64,000 bases of DNA from Citricoccus sp. K5 (GTDB lineage: Bacteria; Actinomycetota; Actinomycetes; Actinomycetales; Micrococcaceae). The stretch lies in contig NZ_LR732817.1 in the NCBI RefSeq assembly GCF_902506195.1, forward strand, positions 2,488,245-2,552,244, in the 5' to 3' direction. This document shows, piece by piece, positions 63,952-64,000 of the stretch. The position numbers and the translations under genes are program-made. The notes below the pieces were generated by a model. The model was not told the DNA's origin. It saw only the letters and a list, made by a program, of their open reading frames with translations, and did not search any database. Each line of letters opens with the position of its first letter. Positions within the stretch are counted from its first letter, which is position 1.

Positions 63952-64000
63952 TCAGAGCAGGGCGTCCAGCCACTCCAGCGCCGGAGCCAGGCGGGTACGC
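63952..64000 (-). CDS. 3' end of a gene cut by the window edge
   Basis: Minus-strand frame from the window edge to a TGA at 63952-63954, encoding RTRLAPALEWLDALL. GC-rich third positions and a location 26 bases after the convergent purM stop favour a real gene, but only 15 codons are visible and no family can be named. Confidence 0.35.
   Translation of the reverse strand, partial: RTRLAPALEWLDALL

Overview
The window is 64 kb of high-GC chromosome from an actinobacterium. It is most likely a member of the Micrococcaceae (Micrococcus, Citricoccus, Kocuria or Arthrobacter relatives); the genus is a guess from gene order and protein flavour, not from a search. Support comes from strong GC bias at third codon positions, many GTG and TTG starts, 4-base ATGA/GTGA/TTGA overlaps, and gene neighbourhoods known from actinobacteria including Mycobacterium tuberculosis (phosphatase-tlpA-ccdA-resB-ccsB; ppx-isomerase-proC-HTH-bS22; topA-helicase-Tad/ssd-acs-marP-crp-RidA-DUF4177-ponA-phosphoesterase). 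Almost every base is coding and no gene-free stretch exceeds 300 bases. I saw no rRNA, tRNA, insertion sequence, prophage or CRISPR array.

Layout. 18-5159 (minus): a System II cytochrome c maturation operon (ccsB, resB, ccdA, TlpA-like lipoprotein) behind a histidine phosphatase. 5238-7837: a repeat-rich membrane protein, the redox repressor Rex with a glutaredoxin-like partner, the 32-residue ribosomal protein bS22, and a BldC-like HTH protein. 7911-11574: an AcuC-type deacetylase and a divergent TrkH/TrkA potassium uptake pair. 11578-17157 (minus): proC, a sugar-phosphate isomerase-like protein, Ppx/GppA and topoisomerase I with a structured leader. 17317-24982: an ArsR-like regulator, a large methyltransferase, a lipoprotein, TrhO, a GNAT and an MrfA-type helicase. 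24907-30085 (minus): a compact Tad-type pilus operon (Ssd, TadA, TadB, TadC, DUF4244 prepilin, TadE and a TadE-like protein). 30184-32923 (minus): CoA-type Nudix, endonuclease III and a membrane protein.

33179-44645 holds acetyl-CoA synthetase with a CRP-like site upstream, the MetP/MetS amino-acid transporter, the MarP periplasmic protease, a GlxR-type CRP, a second Nudix protein, RidA, DUF4177, a class A penicillin-binding protein and a phosphoesterase. 44765-48726 is a heterodimeric ABC exporter with one degenerate ATP site. 49194-54598 has purC/purD, two tandem asparaginase paralogues and a sterol-carrier-like protein. 54666-58992 is an accessory-looking module: one aldo/keto reductase, two short-chain dehydrogenases and a DUF2255 protein, divergent from a HTH regulator with inverted repeats in the promoter region. 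The window ends with two membrane proteins and purF-purM.

The window is mainly core metabolism, redox and cell-envelope functions. The parts most worth a second look are the oxidoreductase module with its putative operator, the asymmetric ABC exporter, the mutually exclusive hairpins downstream of bS22, the structured topA leader, the 27-bp perfect palindrome after acsA, and the CRP-like site in front of acsA.
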